From Flavobacterium salilacus subsp. salilacus (GTDB taxonomy: Bacteria > Bacteroidota > Bacteroidia > Flavobacteriales > Flavobacteriaceae), in NCBI RefSeq assembly GCF_004634195.1, contig NZ_SKBP01000017.1, forward strand, positions 1 to 36,863: 36,863 nucleotides of DNA, read 5' to 3'. Below the pieces are notes generated by a model that saw only the letters and a program-made list of their open reading frames with translations, was not told the origin of the DNA and searched no databases. This document shows positions 1 through 9,064 of the stretch, one piece after another. Numbering within the stretch: position 1 is the stretch's first letter; the number at the start of each line of letters is the position of its first letter. Position numbers and translations under genes: made by a program.

Positions 1-502
1 GCAAATGTAAGTACTTTTTTTTCTCCCGCAAGGAATAGTATGGCTTTTTTTAATACGCTCTCGTAACTTTTTTTTAACACCTTGTTAATGTTGTTATTAT
101 GAATTTAAATATTAAATGACATACTAAAGACTGAATACCCGCCCACACTGGGTTGTTAGACAACCACATTCTACATCATTTATGCTTTGAATGAATTATA
201 TTTAAAATATTAATAATAAAATTATGTTATTAAATTATTTTAACTTAAAATTATGTATTTTAAACATATTTAACTACTTTAGCGGTTCTTAATTGATTCT
301 TTTTAGATTGAATTAAGAATTTTGACTCCTAAAGAATATCGTGCACATTATAAATCATACTTATTATGAAAAGGTATATATGTGTAATACTGGCAATTCA
401 TTCCAGTTTTTGTTTAGAGTGTGCTCATCCGCCATGAGTTACCTATTTTTTACATCCATTTTTTTACATCCATTAAAAATTATTAATCTAAATTTTATCC
501 AA
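1..502. other. AT-rich intergenic region before the subtilase gene
   Basis: No convincing gene is seen here. The reading frame of the downstream protease stays open back to an ATG at 341, but the residues before 503 do not look like a signal peptide or a conserved domain, so they are treated as untranslated leader. A small perfect hairpin (GGTTGT-TAG-ACAACC) lies at 151-165 without a T-run, so it is not an obvious terminator. A candidate promoter lies at 293-324. The first bases may belong to a gene outside the window. Confidence 0.6.
293..324 (+). promoter_or_regulatory. candidate Bacteroidota promoter for the subtilase
   Basis: TTG at 293-295 and GAATTTTG at 317-324, with 21 bases between, resemble the Bacteroidota consensus TTTG / TAnnTTTG with one mismatch in the -7 box. 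The start would lie near 331 and leave a leader of about 170 bases before the ATG at 503. This is motif matching only. Confidence 0.3.
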
Positions 503-3319
503 ATGAAAAAATTATTATTCGCATTCCTTTTTTTGTTCTTAGGAACATTTGCCTCTCAGGCTCAAAATGATTATTTTTATTATTACCATGGTGAAAAGGT
601 GCCATTGACACTTGATAAGTCCTATGTTAATGTCTTTACTAATGTAGGGTTTGATGCAAAGCTGATACGGGAGTTAGGTTTTAAAGATTTTGAATTTGTT
701 ATAGACAATTCTTCTAAAAACAGGCAGCAGTTTGCCAAACTTCAATTTACTTCGGCTTTGAGTGATGCTGAGTATTATGAAAAGGTAGCTGCTTTGCGTG
801 CTGTTAGCGGTGTTAAACACGTTGCTCCTTTTTTTAAAAGAGAGGGTGCTGAGCCCATTGGTACGTCTAATTATTTTTATATTAAACTTAATAATGAGGG
901 CGATTATACCACTCTAGAAAAAACGGCTATTGCTCATGATGCTACTATTGTAAAGCAAATTCCTCATATGCCGCTATGGTATATTCTTAAAGTTGATGCT
1001 GACAATGACAGGGCTTCGGTAACTGCTGCTAATCGTTTTTATGAAACGGGAGGTTTTGCAGAGATTGACCCTGCCTTTATGTTTAACTTTAGAAATTCGT
1101 GTACTAATGATACTGATTTTGGCAGTTTGTGGGGACTTAGTAACAGCAGTAACCCCAGTATTGATATTAATGCTTGCCAGGCATGGAGTATTACTGAGGG
1201 TAATGGTATAAATGTAGCAATATTAGACCAGGGTATTCATAAAACACATAATGATTTAGCGGCTAACATCCATCCTTCCAGTTTTGACTGTAATTCGGGC
1301 TCTTCACCAAGTGTATTTAGTGGCGGGAGTCATGGCACACACGTAGCCGGTACTGTGGCTGCGGTAAAGGACAATAACTTACAGGTTGTGGGTGTGGCTC
1401 CACAATCAGAATTAATGAGTGTTAGCCATACACTTGGTTTAACACCTAATGTTTCTGCCGAACTTGCGAGTGGTATTAATTGGGCTTGGCAAAATGGCGC
1501 CGATGTAATTAATAACTCCTGGGGTGACCAAGGGGGCTTGTATTATTCGCAATTGCAAAGTGCCGCGTTGGAAAATGCTATTATCAACGCTATGACGCTT
1601 GGTCGTAACGGGAGCGGTACTCTGGTAGTATTTGCTGCGGGAAACCAATCACCGGCAATGGATTATCCCGGTACTTTTCATGATGATATTGTAACAGTGG
1701 GGGCGATTACATCAACAGGCAGCCGTTCCGGTTTTTCAGGATATGGTACTAAATTAGATGTTGTAGCACCGGGTAGTAATATATTATCTACAATACCTTA
1801 TAATGGTACTACACCCTATGACGGAACTTCTATGGCTTCGCCACATGTTACAGGTACTATAGCACTAATTTTATCGGTTAACTCTTGTTTAACAGCAGCA
1901 GAGGTCAGAAATATTTTAGAAAGCACTTCACAAAAGGTTGGCGGATATTCTTATTCAACCACAGCCGGCAGACCTAATGGTACTTGGAATAACCAAATGG
2001 GCTATGGGCTTATTGATGCTTATGCTGCCGTGTTGGCTGCACAAAGTGCAAGTGGTTACTCAATGGATTTATATATGCAGGATACTCCTGCCGATGTTGG
2101 TAACGAGCCTAATATCATCAGCCCTATCATGTGGACAAGCCAGGATATCTGGGTAAGGGTTTTTAATGATGGCGGCACAGTGCATCAAAACCCTGATTAC
2201 AGCAGCGTAGGTACTCCTAACCATGTATATGTAAAAGTACGAAACAGAGGCTGCCTGCCTTCGAACGGCAGCGAAGAGTTGAATGTATATTGGTCTAAGG
2301 CGGGAACATCGTTGCAGTGGCCTGCACACTGGAACGGCTCTACATTCCCAACGGGCGAACTGAAAGGCGATCTTATCGGTACGGTAACATTACCACCGTT
2401 ATTACCCGGGCAGGAAGCTATAGTATCAGTTCCGTGGGTTGTGCCTAACCCTGCCGACTATGCGAGTATAACACCAGGCGACCAGTGGCATTTTTGCTTA
2501 CTGGCAAGAGTGGTAACGCCTAACGACCCAATGACTTTTGCCGAAACTACAGACCTTAACGGTAATGTGACGAACAATAATAATATTGTCTGGAAAAATG
2601 TTACGGTGGTTGACTCTCCTATTAACTCGGTTGTAGGACCTGTTGGCGGTATTGTAGCTGTCGAGAATATACATGATGCTCCTCATAGGTTTATCCTGGA
2701 GTTTGGAACTTTTGAAGAAGATGGTGTTCCTGTGCATGAGCTTGCAGAGGTTACAGTACACATGAATGAGGTACTGTATGAAGCCTGGCAAGCGGGTGGA
2801 CAAGAAGCGCAGCTGATTGAACCGCTTGAAGATGGTACTGTAAAAGTTGTAGGTAACTTTGCCCGATTGTATCTTAAACTACAACCCGAACAAACCGGTA
2901 TTTTGGACTTGAAGTTTGATTTCCCGGCAAAAAAACAGGTTGAAGAAACTAAGCATGTATTCAATATTATACAGCGTGATGGCGAAACAGAAAAAATTAT
3001 TGGTGGGGAAACTTACATAATTAACAGGGCAGCGGTAGATGATAATCAGAACCCTGAAAATTCGAGCCACATTACAGCCATGGGACCAAACCCTGCTACT
3101 GATGAGCTGGTGGTAAAATATCATTTATTTGAAGCTAATGATGCTTACCTAGCTATTTACGGTATTTATGGTACAAATGCTGATGTTTACTACTATGATC
3201 TTGATCTTGGCGGCAGCGACATTCTTATTAATGTTTCCGATTATCCTAACGGGTATTATGCTGTAGTACTAATGGTTAACGGTGAAGCAGTGGATAGTAA
3301 AAATTTACTTAAAGAGTAG
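503..3319 (+). CDS. S8 family subtilisin-like serine protease with T9SS type A sorting domain
   Basis: This is a secreted endopeptidase of the subtilase (S8) family, 938 residues from the ATG at 503. That start is chosen because it gives a clean Sec signal peptide (MKKLLFAFLFLFLG..., cleavage near residue 20); an upstream in-frame ATG at 341 would bury it. Residues about 21-200 look like an N-terminal propeptide. The catalytic triad is visible: Asp242 in LDQG, His277 in HGTHVAGT and Ser443 in GTSMASPHV, with oxyanion-hole Asn381 in FAAGN. After the catalytic domain come beta-rich segments (about 520-850). The tail, beginning at GPNPATDELVVKY and ending NGEAVDSKNLLKE, fits a Por/T9SS type A sorting signal, so the mature enzyme is probably exported across the outer membrane and surface-attached or released. 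A strong terminator follows. Confidence 0.93.
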   Translation: MKKLLFAFLFLFLGTFASQAQNDYFYYYHGEKVPLTLDKSYVNVFTNVGFDAKLIRELGFKDFEFVIDNSSKNRQQFAKLQFTSALSDAEYYEKVAALRAVSGVKHVAPFFKREGAEPIGTSNYFYIKLNNEGDYTTLEKTAIAHDATIVKQIPHMPLWYILKVDADNDRASVTAANRFYETGGFAEIDPAFMFNFRNSCTNDTDFGSLWGLSNSSNPSIDINACQAWSITEGNGINVAILDQGIHKTHNDLAANIHPSSFDCNSGSSPSVFSGGSHGTHVAGTVAAVKDNNLQVVGVAPQSELMSVSHTLGLTPNVSAELASGINWAWQNGADVINNSWGDQGGLYYSQLQSAALENAIINAMTLGRNGSGTLVVFAAGNQSPAMDYPGTFHDDIVTVGAITSTGSRSGFSGYGTKLDVVAPGSNILSTIPYNGTTPYDGTSMASPHVTGTIALILSVNSCLTAAEVRNILESTSQKVGGYSYSTTAGRPNGTWNNQMGYGLIDAYAAVLAAQSASGYSMDLYMQDTPADVGNEPNIISPIMWTSQDIWVRVFNDGGTVHQNPDYSSVGTPNHVYVKVRNRGCLPSNGSEELNVYWSKAGTSLQWPAHWNGSTFPTGELKGDLIGTVTLPPLLPGQEAIVSVPWVVPNPADYASITPGDQWHFCLLARVVTPNDPMTFAETTDLNGNVTNNNNIVWKNVTVVDSPINSVVGPVGGIVAVENIHDAPHRFILEFGTFEEDGVPVHELAEVTVHMNEVLYEAWQAGGQEAQLIEPLEDGTVKVVGNFARLYLKLQPEQTGILDLKFDFPAKKQVEETKHVFNIIQRDGETEKIIGGETYIINRAAVDDNQNPENSSHITAMGPNPATDELVVKYHLFEANDAYLAIYGIYGTNADVYYYDLDLGGSDILINVSDYPNGYYAVVLMVNGEAVDSKNLLKE

Positions 3320-3333
3320 CAATATCCTTTTTT

Positions 3334-3362
3334 AAAGCCCGCGCTGTAGTGCGGGCTTTTTT
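3334..3362 (+). terminator. rho-independent terminator after the subtilase
   Basis: AAAGCCCGC pairs with GCGGGCTTT around a short loop, followed by a T-run. It lies 14 bases after the subtilase stop. Confidence 0.9.
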
Positions 3363-3381
3363 AATTAAATAATATGACGTT

Positions 3382-3828
3382 ATGAAAAAATACAGCATAC
3401 TTTTCTGTATGATAGTATTGCTAAGTTGTAGCAGCAGTACAAACAATACTATTATGGAAGAAGACAATAATAACCCTATACTGATAGCCCAGGGCTGGCT
3501 GGGGTATAACTCAGTATTTGAACAGCAAAATATGGTAATTACCAACAGTGATGAGTGGGAAGCATTACTAACGGCTATGCAGGGCATAAACGAAAATGTT
3601 CTTGATACATTTACCGAAACAACAATAGATTTTGAGTCTTATACAATAATTGCAGCATTTGACATTAAAAACAGTACTACATCGGTAAACATCACATCGG
3701 TAGAAGAAAATGACAGTACTATTGTTGTAAACATCGATAATTTACAACAGGGAATAACGCAGGACGTAGCCCACCCCTACCATATTGTTAAAATTAAAAA
3801 AAGCAATAAGCCTATTGTTTTTCAATAA
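3382..3828 (+). CDS. lipoprotein with PrcB-like domain
   Basis: A predicted lipoprotein of 148 residues. The N-terminus MKKYSILFCMIVLLSC ends in a lipobox with Cys16, followed by a Ser/Thr/Asn linker. The body (about 40-148) resembles the small PrcB C-terminal domain family: a 'vITNSDEWEAL' segment, an 'IDFESYTIIAAF' strand, then a VEEND...VVNI hairpin and the closing HPYHIVKIKKS strand. PrcB was named in Treponema as a partner of a subtilisin-like protease, so the position just after a subtilase is suggestive. However, a terminator separates the two genes, so a functional link is inference only. The gene is convergent with the permease gene, with only 4 bases between the stops. Confidence 0.7.
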   Translation: MKKYSILFCMIVLLSCSSSTNNTIMEEDNNNPILIAQGWLGYNSVFEQQNMVITNSDEWEALLTAMQGINENVLDTFTETTIDFESYTIIAAFDIKNSTTSVNITSVEENDSTIVVNIDNLQQGITQDVAHPYHIVKIKKSNKPIVFQ

Positions 3829-3832
3829 CCTA

Positions 3833-5068
3833 TTAATCAAAGCGAAGTGCTTTTACAGGAGAAATTTTGGTGATAATATAGGACGGAATGAGTAATAAGG
3901 ATAAACACACGGCAACTGTTCCTGAATTTATCAGCAATATTGCCGGTATATTTATAGCTACCGGAGCTACAGTTACATAATAATTTTCGGGAGGGAGTTT
4001 TATTACCTCAAAATATTTTTGAATGAATATTAATCCCAAGCTTATTATATTACCCCATAACAACCCTTTTATTATAAGGTAGGCTGCGTTGTACAGAAAA
4101 ATTTTGCGCACACTCCAGTTGTTTGCGCCAAGTGCTTTCAGCATTCCTATCATTTGGGTACGCTCGAGTATTAATACCAGCAGTGCTACTACCATATTTA
4201 TGGTACCTACTATTACCATTATTATAATGATGAGTACTATATTAAAGTCAAAAAGTTTGAGCCATTCAAAAATATTGTAATACTTTTCTTCTATAGTGCG
4301 ACTGTCCAAAGTTGATGATATAGCATTATATACTTCATCCCCTTTTTGTTGCAGTTGGTCAAAATCGTCAATAAATACTTCAAAAGAGCCTACTTCGCCA
4401 TTTTTCCATTTATTGATACGCTGCACATGGCGTATATCTCCTATTACATAGGTTGCATCAAATTCCTGAAAGCCTGAATTGAAAATGCCTACTATCTCAA
4501 ACACCCGCATATTGGGCATACTGTTGGCATCCTCCTTCATAAAAAAGGTGTTAAACTTATCTCCTACTTTAAATTGCAGCCTGTCGGCAAGGTATTGTGA
4601 CAGGATAACTTCGTTATTCAGGTTGTTATTCAGGTCAGGTATTCTGCCCGATACTATATACTCTTGTAAATTATCCCACTTATAATCTTTACCTACCCCT
4701 TTAAAAACAACTCCTTCTACCGATTCTTCGGTACGGATAATTCCGGCTTTGGATGCCACTGCCTGTATATGGCTTATACCTTGTACTGATTTAAACTCAG
4801 GATAAAAATCCTGCTGTATGGGAATAGGGGCTACGCTAACTTCGGATATATTATCATCATAATTGGAGATAATGATATGCCCGTTGAAAGCCGATACCTT
4901 TTCGCGTATTTTATCTTGCAGCCCAACGCCTGTTGCTACAGCTATTATCATCATAATAATACCTATAGCTATGGCTATTATAGCTATTTTTATAATTGGG
5001 GCAGATATACTACTTTTATGGTTTTTGGCGGTAACCAACCTACGGGCAATGAAATATTCTAAATTCAA
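3833..5068 (-). CDS. FtsX-like ABC transporter permease (LolC/LolE type)
   Basis: An inner-membrane permease of 411 residues with the MacB/LolE architecture. The N-terminal segment MNLEYFIARR precedes TM1 (about 25-50). A large periplasmic domain (about 50-265) follows, then three membrane helices in the FtsX domain (about 270-410) with the motif ERTQMIGMLKALGAN after TM2. In this family the permease works with a LolD-like ATPase to release lipoproteins from the inner membrane toward the outer membrane, or in another MacB-like export task. No ATPase gene is adjacent, so the partner must be elsewhere. The gene diverges from the NamZ-like gene with only 7 bases between start codons, so each promoter must lie within the other gene. 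Confidence 0.85.
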   Translation of the reverse strand: MNLEYFIARRLVTAKNHKSSISAPIIKIAIIAIAIGIIMMIIAVATGVGLQDKIREKVSAFNGHIIISNYDDNISEVSVAPIPIQQDFYPEFKSVQGISHIQAVASKAGIIRTEESVEGVVFKGVGKDYKWDNLQEYIVSGRIPDLNNNLNNEVILSQYLADRLQFKVGDKFNTFFMKEDANSMPNMRVFEIVGIFNSGFQEFDATYVIGDIRHVQRINKWKNGEVGSFEVFIDDFDQLQQKGDEVYNAISSTLDSRTIEEKYYNIFEWLKLFDFNIVLIIIIMVIVGTINMVVALLVLILERTQMIGMLKALGANNWSVRKIFLYNAAYLIIKGLLWGNIISLGLIFIQKYFEVIKLPPENYYVTVAPVAINIPAILLINSGTVAVCLSLLLIPSYIITKISPVKALRFD

Positions 5069-5075
5069 CTGATAT

Positions 5076-6326
5076 ATGGTATCTTATTCGTTTTTCAAAA
5101 ATACATTTTTATTCTCAATACTATTGTTGGCTGCTTGCGGAAATTCTGTGAAAAGCAAAAAGCCAATCGGCAATAGCCAAAAAGCAGAAGCGGGAAGTTC
5201 GATATCCGAAGTAAGAAATGACTATTATACAGAAGATATTAAAACCGGAGCAGATAATTATCAGAACTATTTGCCTTTATTAAAAGGGAAAAAAGTGGGG
5301 ATTGTTACCAATCAAACAGGAATAATAAACCTAAAAAGTAAGGAAGGGCACTTGGTTGATTTTCTATTAGAAAAAAAGGTCAATGTAAAGAAAATATATG
5401 CGCCTGAACACGGCTTTCGCGGTACTGCGGATGCGGGCGAACTGATAAAGGACGGGAAGGACACTAAAACAGGGCTTCCTATTGTTTCGCTTTACGGTAA
5501 TAACAAAAAACCAAAACCGGAGCAGTTGGAAGGGATAGATGTTATGGTGTTTGACTTGCAAGATGTAGGCGCACGTTTTTACACCTATATATCATCATTA
5601 CATTATGTGATGGAGGCTTGTGCCGAAAACAATATTCCGTTAATAGTGCTGGACAGACCGAACCCCAATGGCGGTATTGTTGACGGACCGATACTGGAAC
5701 CGGAATACCAAAGTTTTGTAGGCATGCACCCCATACCGGTACTGCATGGTATGACTATTGGCGAATATGCTCAAATGATAAACGGAGAGGAGTGGTTGCA
5801 AAACAACATTAAGTGCAACCTTACGGTTATACCCTGCACCAACTACAAAAGGGAGATGGTTTATGATTTACCTGTAAAACCTTCGCCTAATTTACCTAAC
5901 AGCCAAGCCATAAACCTGTATCCCAGCCTTTGTTTTTTTGAAGGTACTAACGTGAGCGTGGGGCGGGGTACTGATAAACAGTTCCAGATATACGGCTCTC
6001 CCTTTTTACCAAAAACAGGTTTCAGTTTTATACCGGTACCTAATGAGGGGGCAAAAGACCCAATGCATAATGGCAAAACCTGTTATGGGGAAGACTTAAC
6101 CAAAATTAAAAGGGTAAACCAACTGGAACTGAAATGGATCATTAGTGCTTATAATAACACACAGGACAAGTCTAAATTTTTTAATGCTTTCTTTACCAAA
6201 CTGGCAGGCACTAAACAACTGCAACAACAAATAGAGGCAGGAAAAACCCAAGCGGAAATTAGAGAAACCTGGCTGGCCGGGCTTAATAAATTTAAAACAG
6301 TACGAGAAAAGTACCTTATATACTAA
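5076..6326 (+). CDS. DUF1343 / NamZ-family exo-beta-N-acetylmuramidase-like lipoprotein
   Basis: 416 residues with a lipobox at LLAAC (Cys21), so probably an outer-membrane or periplasmic lipoprotein. The body matches the DUF1343 (YbbC/NamZ) family. Recognisable blocks are KKVGIVTNQTGI (about 70-81), APEHGFRG, DLQDVGARFYTYISSLHYVM, PLIVLDRPNPNGG, GMTIGEYAQM, NLPNSQAINLYPSLCFFEGT and VSVGRGTDKQFQIYGSP. The Bacillus NamZ enzyme removes terminal N-acetylmuramic acid from peptidoglycan fragments, so a role in cell-wall recycling is likely; activity here is inferred from family membership. The start at 5076 is the only one that keeps the lipoprotein signal. It is divergent from the permease gene, separated by 7 bases. 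Confidence 0.88.
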   Translation: MVSYSFFKNTFLFSILLLAACGNSVKSKKPIGNSQKAEAGSSISEVRNDYYTEDIKTGADNYQNYLPLLKGKKVGIVTNQTGIINLKSKEGHLVDFLLEKKVNVKKIYAPEHGFRGTADAGELIKDGKDTKTGLPIVSLYGNNKKPKPEQLEGIDVMVFDLQDVGARFYTYISSLHYVMEACAENNIPLIVLDRPNPNGGIVDGPILEPEYQSFVGMHPIPVLHGMTIGEYAQMINGEEWLQNNIKCNLTVIPCTNYKREMVYDLPVKPSPNLPNSQAINLYPSLCFFEGTNVSVGRGTDKQFQIYGSPFLPKTGFSFIPVPNEGAKDPMHNGKTCYGEDLTKIKRVNQLELKWIISAYNNTQDKSKFFNAFFTKLAGTKQLQQQIEAGKTQAEIRETWLAGLNKFKTVREKYLIY

Positions 6327-6428
6327 GCGGTAAAAAACTTTATTTCTTAATATTATTACAAAGTGTTTCCTGGTGTAGGGGCATTTTTGTAATTTCAAAA
6401 CATATTAATTTATAAAAAACAACCCACC

Positions 6429-6644
6429 ATGAATATAGCCGAAAAAATAGACAGCTTTATACAGTATATAATGCGGTATGTTGACAAGATAAAAGAGTTT
6501 ATTGAAGATATAATCGATTTCCTTTCGTTCGTGAAAGACAAAATTGAAGACTTGATACACTATATCAACGAGAAAATAGATAGCATAAAAGCACTTATCC
6601 ACGAAATAGGGCTAAGTCATAACGAAGAAGAAATTGCAGCCTAA
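6429..6644 (+). CDS. small helical protein of unknown function
   Basis: 71 residues, not recognised. The whole chain is a run of hydrophobic/charged heptad-like segments (IAEKIDSFIQYIMRYVDKI, FIEDIIDFLSFVKDKIEDL, INEKIDSIKALIHEI). It is predicted to be almost entirely amphipathic helix, perhaps coiled coil or surface-active, with no signal peptide. It starts about 100 bases after the NamZ-like gene and its last 4 bases overlap the convergent membrane-protein gene. An opposite-strand frame covers the same bases but is less protein-like. The regular amphipathic pattern supports real coding. Confidence 0.6.
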   Translation: MNIAEKIDSFIQYIMRYVDKIKEFIEDIIDFLSFVKDKIEDLIHYINEKIDSIKALIHEIGLSHNEEEIAA

Positions 6645-6892
6645 TTTTTTTCAAAGCCTTCCTCAACAGGGGGCTTTTTCTTTTTAGTCGCTTTAGCAGT
6701 TTTCATAGTCAGCCTTATTATAGTATATAGCAGGGCAAGCACTATAAAAACAGGTATGGATATAAAAGTAGCCTCCAAAACACGATCGGCAAAGGTATAT
6801 GATACTATTAAAGTATCATTTATAAAAGTACTTCCCACTGCTGTAATAAAAGATAGTATGTATATAAGGAAAAGGTTTCTTAGCGTTTTCAT
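6641..6892 (-). CDS. small two-helix membrane protein, unknown function
   Basis: 83 residues. Two hydrophobic segments are visible: about 7-25 (LFLIYILSFITAVGSTFI) and about 42-63 (FISIPVFIVLALLYTIIRLTM). A short, very basic tail (KTAKATKKKKPP) follows and is probably cytoplasmic. No family is recognised. The stop is 47 bases before the next minus-strand start region upstream, so it may be read with the PH-domain gene and the CxxCxxCC gene. Confidence 0.6.
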   Translation of the reverse strand: MKTLRNLFLIYILSFITAVGSTFINDTLIVSYTFADRVLEATFISIPVFIVLALLYTIIRLTMKTAKATKKKKPPVEEGFEKN

Positions 6893-6939
6893 ATCATTAA
6901 AATATACTGTAAAACTACAAAATTTTGTTTCCGCAAATA

Positions 6940-7347
6940 TTAAACATCCACTTTTATAAACGGATTTATTTCGAGAAGGTTTGCTATAAATGCGTCCCTG
7001 TCTTTTGGCGAGATAAGTAAATAATCAAATCGGTTGCCATACCGCACCTCAAGGCGCTTTAATGATAATGCCGGGGCACTAACCGGGTTATTTGTCCTTT
7101 TTACAGAAGTTATGTCGCTTATTTTTACCTGCTGATACTCTATAATACCCATTTTTATCTGCAACGAGTCGTTATTAATTACATACATAGTTTTTGTAAA
7201 CATGTATATCATCAAAACAATAATAACTGCAATAAAAGCAAACAAAGCCCAGGTAAATGTAACCAAAGCCTGAAATAATATAGCTAGTAAAGGCACAAAT
7301 ACAACAGCTAAAAGCCAAGTATCGATTTTTGATTTATATACCTGCAT
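6940..7347 (-). CDS. membrane-anchored bacterial PH-domain protein (bPH_4-like)
   Basis: 135 residues. Two adjacent membrane helices (about 11-52) are followed by a small beta-rich domain with TMYVINNDSLQIKMGIIEYQQVKISDITSVKRTNNP and RLEVRYGNRFDYLLISPKDRDAFIANLLEINP. This matches the bacterial pleckstrin-homology-like family bPH_4 (formerly DUF1200). The biochemical role of this family is not established. The ATG overlaps the TAA of the upstream CxxCxxCC gene (TAATG), which implies translational coupling. Confidence 0.75.
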   Translation of the reverse strand: MQVYKSKIDTWLLAVVFVPLLAILFQALVTFTWALFAFIAVIIVLMIYMFTKTMYVINNDSLQIKMGIIEYQQVKISDITSVKRTNNPVSAPALSLKRLEVRYGNRFDYLLISPKDRDAFIANLLEINPFIKVDV

Positions 7348-7838
7348 TATGATATTTTCTTTTTCATTTCCTCAACAATATTATAGGCTGCGGGGCAAAT
7401 AGCAACATTTTTCAATGTTAAGTTACTTATCTGCTGAAATTTTTTCCTGTCCGTATGCGGAAACTCACGGCACGCTTTGGGGCGCACATCATATATCATA
7501 CAGTAATTTTCGCTATCCAGAAAAGTACAGGGCACACTTTGCAATACATAATCATTATCTTCATCAACACGCAGGTATTGTTCTATAAACTGTTGTGGCT
7601 TTTGTTTAAAGTGCTTGGCTATACGCTCTATATCGGCGGTAGTAAATAACGGCCCAGTAGTTTTACAACAGTTGGCACAGGTAAGACAATCGGTTTTTGC
7701 AAACTCATTATCGTGCAAATCCTGCATAATGTAGTCCAGATTTTTGGGCGTTTTCTTTTTCAGCTTATCAAAAAACTTTTTGTTCTCGTTATGCTTATCT
7801 TTGGCAAGTTTAGGAAGCTGTTTTAAAAAATCGTCCAT
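7347..7838 (-). CDS. YkgJ-type CxxCxxCC cysteine-cluster protein
   Basis: 163 residues of the zinc- or iron-binding CxxCxxCC family. The signature is at Cys51-x2-Cys54-x2-Cys57-Cys58 (DCLTCANCC). Later family cysteines occur in SVPCTFLDSENYCMIYDVRPKACREFP. The N-terminal 40 residues are lysine-rich and helical. The family is thought to bind a metal cluster; its substrate is unknown. It is the first gene of a probable minus-strand operon (this gene, the PH-domain gene, the small membrane protein), overlapping the next start by one base. It is divergent from the methyltransferase gene across 44 bases. Confidence 0.85.
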   Translation of the reverse strand: MDDFLKQLPKLAKDKHNENKKFFDKLKKKTPKNLDYIMQDLHDNEFAKTDCLTCANCCKTTGPLFTTADIERIAKHFKQKPQQFIEQYLRVDEDNDYVLQSVPCTFLDSENYCMIYDVRPKACREFPHTDRKKFQQISNLTLKNVAICPAAYNIVEEMKKKIS

Positions 7839-7882
7839 CAGGTTACATTATAGTATCAATAATGACGTAAAAGTATAAAAAA

Positions 7883-8593
7883 ATGAAAGACCTTTTCGGC
7901 AAAGCCATACTGGATTATCAAACCAACAACAATCCGCAGGATTTAGTAACTGAAACCTCAATATCTGAAGAAGATGAAATGAGTGTTGCCTACTTGTTCA
8001 GGGATTATAACCAAATGCCAAAACCGGAGAAAAAGGCATTACAACTTGCCAAAGGTCGTGTACTGGATGTGGGTTGCGGTGCAGGCAGTCACAGCCTGTA
8101 TTTGCAAAATGAGAAACAGCTCGATGTTACCGCTATTGATATATCGGTTAATGCTATTGAAGCCTGCAAACTGCGTGGTATTAAAAACGCAAGGGTTAAA
8201 AATGTAATGGACTTGGAAAACGAAAAGTTTGACACCATACTACTGCTCATGAACGGCGCGGGTATGTGTGGCAGGCTCAATAAAATTTCAGATTTTTTAC
8301 TGCAAATAAAATCATTGCTTAATGAAGACGGGCAGGTACTGCTCGACTCGTCAGATATTATATATATGTTTGATGAAGACGAAGACGGCGGGAAGTGGAT
8401 ACCTACCGATAATGACTATTATGGCGAAGTAGTATTTAACATAAGCTACAAAGGAGAGAAAGAAACTCCTTTTAACTGGATGTATATTGATTATAACACC
8501 TTGCAAAATGCCACTCATGGAAACGGGTTACAATGCGAACTGGTTATGGAAGGCGAGCATTATGATTACTTGGCAAGACTGACTGTAAAATAG
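7883..8593 (+). CDS. class I SAM-dependent methyltransferase
   Basis: 236 residues. A Rossmann methyltransferase core is visible: motif I VLDVGCGAG at about 60-68, an acidic residue ending strand 2 in VTAIDIS (Asp86), an ENEKFDTILLL strand 4, and LLNEDGQVLLDSSD as strand 5. The substrate is not evident. The C-terminal part (about 165-236) with NDYYGEVVFNISYKG and FNWMYIDYNTL is typical of a small-molecule methyltransferase subgroup seen in Bacteroidota. The gene stands alone between the divergent CxxCxxCC gene and a shared terminator. Confidence 0.85.
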   Translation: MKDLFGKAILDYQTNNNPQDLVTETSISEEDEMSVAYLFRDYNQMPKPEKKALQLAKGRVLDVGCGAGSHSLYLQNEKQLDVTAIDISVNAIEACKLRGIKNARVKNVMDLENEKFDTILLLMNGAGMCGRLNKISDFLLQIKSLLNEDGQVLLDSSDIIYMFDEDEDGGKWIPTDNDYYGEVVFNISYKGEKETPFNWMYIDYNTLQNATHGNGLQCELVMEGEHYDYLARLTVK

Positions 8594-8619
8594 AAAAAGC
8601 CCCTGAACAGGGGCTTTTT
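8594..8619. terminator. bidirectional rho-independent terminator
   Basis: AAAAAGCCCC and GGGGCTTTTT form a perfect inverted repeat with a six-base loop immediately after the methyltransferase stop. The A-run on one side and T-run on the other let it serve both this gene and the convergent DUF2059 gene. Confidence 0.9.
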
Positions 8620-8637
8620 CTATTTTATAATTTCTGA

Positions 8638-9042
8638 TTACTGCATATACTTCATCATAATTCCCTGAAGTTCCATGCTCCACTCCTGCATAGTCTGCAT
8701 ATTCTGTTCTGCAAGTTTAGTGTTCTTTTCGGCAAGTTTTTTCCCTAACGGAGATTCATAAAACTTGATAAGATCTTTAATCTCGGCATGGGTAAACTCC
8801 GTCATATAAAATTTCTGCTGTGATTCAAGAACAGGCTTTAAAGAATCTTCAAATTCTTTCGAAAAAGCCTCTTGCTTATCAGCAGGAATCATGGCAATAA
8901 CTTGTTTTTTAGCCATATCCATTTGCGCAGTGCTTCCTGTAAGCTCCATCATTTTTTTAACATCAGCTTTATAAGCTGCATCTTGTGCAAAACCAAGTTG
9001 TGCAACAAGTATAAATACAAAAGCAAAAAATAATTTTTTCAT
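8638..9042 (-). CDS. secreted DUF2059 domain protein
   Basis: 134 residues with a Sec signal peptide (MKKLFFAFVFILVAQLGFAQ, cleavage after about residue 19). The body has the DUF2059 pattern: an N-terminal helix with MMELTGSTAQMDMAKKQV and the signature LIKFYESPLGKKLAEKN followed by a final helix. It is a predicted periplasmic all-helical protein of unknown function. It begins 22 bases after the queE stop with no promoter-sized gap, so it is probably cotranscribed with queE; the pairing may have no functional meaning. Confidence 0.85.
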   Translation of the reverse strand: MKKLFFAFVFILVAQLGFAQDAAYKADVKKMMELTGSTAQMDMAKKQVIAMIPADKQEAFSKEFEDSLKPVLESQQKFYMTEFTHAEIKDLIKFYESPLGKKLAEKNTKLAEQNMQTMQEWSMELQGIMMKYMQ

Positions 9043-9064
9043 CGTTTTAGTTTTTAAAAATTAG

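Noticed and set aside
151..165. Hairpin GGTTGT-TAG-ACAACC as a terminator
   Set aside because: There is no T-run after it and no gene end visible nearby.
341..502. N-terminal extension of the subtilase from ATG 341
   Set aside because: It would place 54 non-signal residues before a perfect Sec signal peptide.
6405..6602. Minus-strand frame opposite the small helical protein
   Set aside because: It has an aromatic-rich, unpatterned translation, while the plus-strand frame has a regular amphipathic helix pattern and a sensible start.
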